Positions 6,053-7,116 of a stretch of DNA of 7,116 bases are shown one piece after another. The translations under genes were made by a program, and so were the position numbers. Location of the stretch: the NCBI GenBank assembly GCA_903922325.1, contig CAIXTG010000033.1:1-7116 (forward strand), in the 5' to 3' direction. The stretch comes from an uncultured Actinomycetes bacterium. GTDB lineage: Bacteria > Actinomycetota > Actinomycetes > Nanopelagicales > Nanopelagicaceae. Each line of letters starts with the position of its first letter. The stretch's first letter is position 1. A model generated the notes under the pieces. It had not been told where the DNA came from. It saw only the letters and a list, made by a program, of their open reading frames with translations, and made no database searches.

Positions 6053-6814
6053 ATGACTGATGCAAAGTTGATCGCTGAACTTCTAGAATTGGCGAAACGA
6101 GTTGGGCGCGAAGCGGGCGAATTACTACAAAACCGCCCAGCAGCTTTTGAGGTTACATCGAAGTCAACTGCTATCGATGTGGTCACACAGATGGATTCGC
6201 AGAGCGAGAACCACATCGTTTCCGAAATTCTCAAAGCCCGCCCAGGCGATGGCATCATCGGCGAAGAAGGTTCCGAGCGAACCTCAAAATCGGGCATCAC
6301 TTGGGTAATTGATCCACTTGATGGCACCGTTAATTATTTATATGGGTTGCCTGGTTGGAATGTGAGCATTGCGGCGAAAGATTCCGAAGGCGTTGTAGTG
6401 GGCGTTGTTGTCGCGCCAACTATTAATTCAACTTGGTCGGCTAGCCGTGGCAACGGAGCTTTTTTAAATGATCAGGCAATCGCATGCAATGAAGGCGTCG
6501 AACTAAACCGAGCACTTGTGGGCACCGGGTTTGCCTACGATGTCGATGCTCGGCCAGCCCAGTTAGCCCAACTTTCTGAGTTGCTCACCCGAATCCGCGA
6601 TATTCGCCGAAATGGCGCAGCTGCCGTTGATCTCTGTTTTGTGGCAATGGGCGCTCTCGATGGCTACTTTGAAAAAGGCCTACAAGAGTGGGATCTGGCT
6701 GCAGGTGGTTTGATCGCAACCGAGGCAGGCGCCAAGGTCACCACCATTGCGGGCACCACGATTGCTGCAGCCCCAGCCCTTCACGCCACGCTGAGCTTCC
6801 GCCTGGCCCAATAG
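6053..6814 (+). CDS. suhB: Inositol monophosphatase family protein (IMPase/SuhB-like)
   Basis: Mg2+-dependent, lithium-sensitive-type phosphatase fold, 253 aa, full length. Motifs: AIDVVTQMD at 40-48; GEEG at 70-73 with Glu71/Glu72; WVIDPLDGTVNYLYGLP at 84-100 carrying metal ligands Asp87 and Asp90 and catalytic-region Thr92; and EWDLAAGGLIATEAGA at 212-227 with Asp214. These match the human IMPA1 ligands E70, D90, D93 and D220 in order and context. The likely role is dephosphorylation of inositol 1-phosphate for inositol/phosphoinositide lipids. Members of this family in actinobacteria also act as histidinol-phosphate or other sugar phosphatases, so the substrate is open. It is divergent from sepH and co-oriented with rplS 102 bp downstream. 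The start at MTDAKLIAEL lies six bases after a TAGAAT box and has no Shine-Dalgarno, which suggests a leaderless message. Confidence 0.93.
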   Translation: MTDAKLIAELLELAKRVGREAGELLQNRPAAFEVTSKSTAIDVVTQMDSQSENHIVSEILKARPGDGIIGEEGSERTSKSGITWVIDPLDGTVNYLYGLPGWNVSIAAKDSEGVVVGVVVAPTINSTWSASRGNGAFLNDQAIACNEGVELNRALVGTGFAYDVDARPAQLAQLSELLTRIRDIRRNGAAAVDLCFVAMGALDGYFEKGLQEWDLAAGGLIATEAGAKVTTIAGTTIAAAPALHATLSFRLAQ

Positions 6815-6830
6815 CGGGCTCACGCTCGAT

Positions 6831-6867
6831 TTACGCTTAAGCGGTGACCTATGGCAAGATACGCAGT
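6831..6867 (+). promoter_or_regulatory. tentative promoter of rplS
   Basis: TTACGC at 6831-6836 and CAAGAT at 6855-6860 are 18 bp apart and loosely resemble -35 and -10 elements; the start site would fall near 6867. The perfect 10-bp palindrome CGCTTAAGCG at 6834-6843 overlaps the -35 side. The match is weak. A promoter here is expected mainly because rplS follows a functionally unrelated gene by 102 bp. Confidence 0.3.
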
Positions 6868-6871
6868 CTGC

Positions 6872-6890
6872 CGTGGTTATTTAAGCCGCG
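6872..6890 (+). promoter_or_regulatory. hairpin in the rplS 5' leader
   Basis: Seven consecutive pairs can form between 6872-6878 (CGTGGTT) and 6884-6890 (AGCCGCG), counting two G-U pairs in RNA, around the 5-base loop ATTTA. It lies 15 bp upstream of the Shine-Dalgarno. No T-run follows, so it is not an intrinsic terminator for the upstream gene. Ribosomal protein leaders often bind their own product to control translation; that role here is inference. Confidence 0.45.
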
Positions 6891-6891
6891 A

Positions 6892-6901
6892 CTAGATCTA
6901 G
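6892..6901. repeat. 10-bp perfect palindrome CTAGATCTAG
   Basis: A perfect palindrome immediately before the rplS Shine-Dalgarno, containing two CTAG tetramers, which are generally rare in bacterial genomes. As RNA it could not form a proper hairpin because it has no loop, but as DNA it could be a dimeric protein site. It may be chance. Confidence 0.35.
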
Positions 6902-6905
6902 ATAA

Positions 6906-6910
6906 AGAGG
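6906..6910 (+). promoter_or_regulatory. ribosome binding site of rplS
   Basis: AGAGG six bases before the ATG, inside the purine-rich run AAAGAGGACGAAA. It is the only strong Shine-Dalgarno in the window, in contrast to the apparently leaderless neighbours, and it fixes the L19 start. Confidence 0.8.
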
Positions 6911-6916
6911 ACGAAA

Positions 6917-7116
6917 ATGAACATTCTTGACGCCGTTGATGCAGCATCCCTGCGCAAAGACATCCCGCAATTCCGTGCCGGCGATGAGCTCAAGATTTCA
7001 GTTCGCGTTATCGAAGGTAACAAGAGCCGTCTTCAGGTTTTCCAGGGAATCGTAATCCGTCGCCAAGGCGATGGTGTTCGCGAAACTTTCACCATCCGCA
7101 AGGTTTCTTATGGTGT
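6917..7116 (+). CDS. rplS: 50S ribosomal protein L19, N-terminal part (cut by right edge)
   Basis: L19 sits at the 30S-50S interface of the ribosome and forms an intersubunit bridge. The 66 visible codons, out of roughly 115 in the family, read MNILDAVDAASLRKDIPQF, then the conserved beta-barrel core: FRAGDELKISVRVIEGNKSR, LQVFQGIVIRRQGDGVRE and TFTIRKVSYG. Nothing is abnormal in the visible part. The codons favour C-ending forms (CGC, ATC, TTC, AAG) more than the neighbouring genes, as expected for high expression. In many bacteria rplS follows rpsP-rimM-trmD; here the gene directly upstream is an inositol monophosphatase, so rplS appears to have its own promoter and leader. Confidence 0.98.
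   Translation, partial: MNILDAVDAASLRKDIPQFRAGDELKISVRVIEGNKSRLQVFQGIVIRRQGDGVRETFTIRKVSYG

Noticed and set aside
6001..6327. 108-codon minus-strand frame opposite the inositol monophosphatase start
   Set aside because: Antisense to a well-supported gene, covers its promoter, and has no recognisable motif.
6872..6890. Intrinsic terminator after the inositol monophosphatase gene
   Set aside because: The stem is followed by ACTAGATC, not a T-run, and lies close to the rplS ribosome binding site.

Overview
This window looks like chromosomal core DNA from a streamlined, moderate-GC actinobacterium, plausibly a freshwater planktonic lineage such as the Nanopelagicales/acI group. The phylum is supported by a clear SepH (DUF3071) cell-division protein, a GyrA-type paralogue with actinobacterial-style sequence, and several TANNNT boxes a few bases from start codons, as in actinobacterial leaderless transcripts. 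The finer placement is inference. It rests on base composition visibly less GC-rich than most Actinobacteria, very tight gene packing (gaps of 15-26 bp within the left gene run, one overlapping gene pair) and shortened proteins.

Left half (1-4092), all on the minus strand, read right to left: psuG (pseudouridine-5'-phosphate glycosidase), a PfkB-family kinase that is probably the matching pseudouridine kinase, a topoisomerase IV/gyrase A-type subunit that ends at the C-gate and has no beta-pinwheel domain, and the N-terminal part of an ABC-F ATPase that runs off the left edge. The gaps of 15, 26 and 19 bp suggest one transcription unit. psuG and the kinase form a catabolic pair: pseudouridine is phosphorylated, then split to uracil and ribose 5-phosphate.

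Right half (4109-7116): an alkaline-phosphatase-superfamily phosphodiesterase diverges from psuG across only 16 bp, and its stop codon overlaps that of the convergent sepH. sepH diverges from an inositol-monophosphatase-family gene across 64 bp. A 102-bp leader with a hairpin and a strong Shine-Dalgarno then precedes rplS (ribosomal protein L19), cut by the right edge.

No mobile element, CRISPR array, tRNA, rRNA or phage gene was seen, and no gene-free stretch exceeds about 100 bp. The points most worth a second look are the C-terminal-domain-less topoisomerase subunit with a lysine-rich N-terminal tail, the interlocked divergent -10 boxes at 4097-4104 that would give two leaderless mRNAs, and the structured rplS leader. 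I found no convincing case for a wholly new multi-gene system here.
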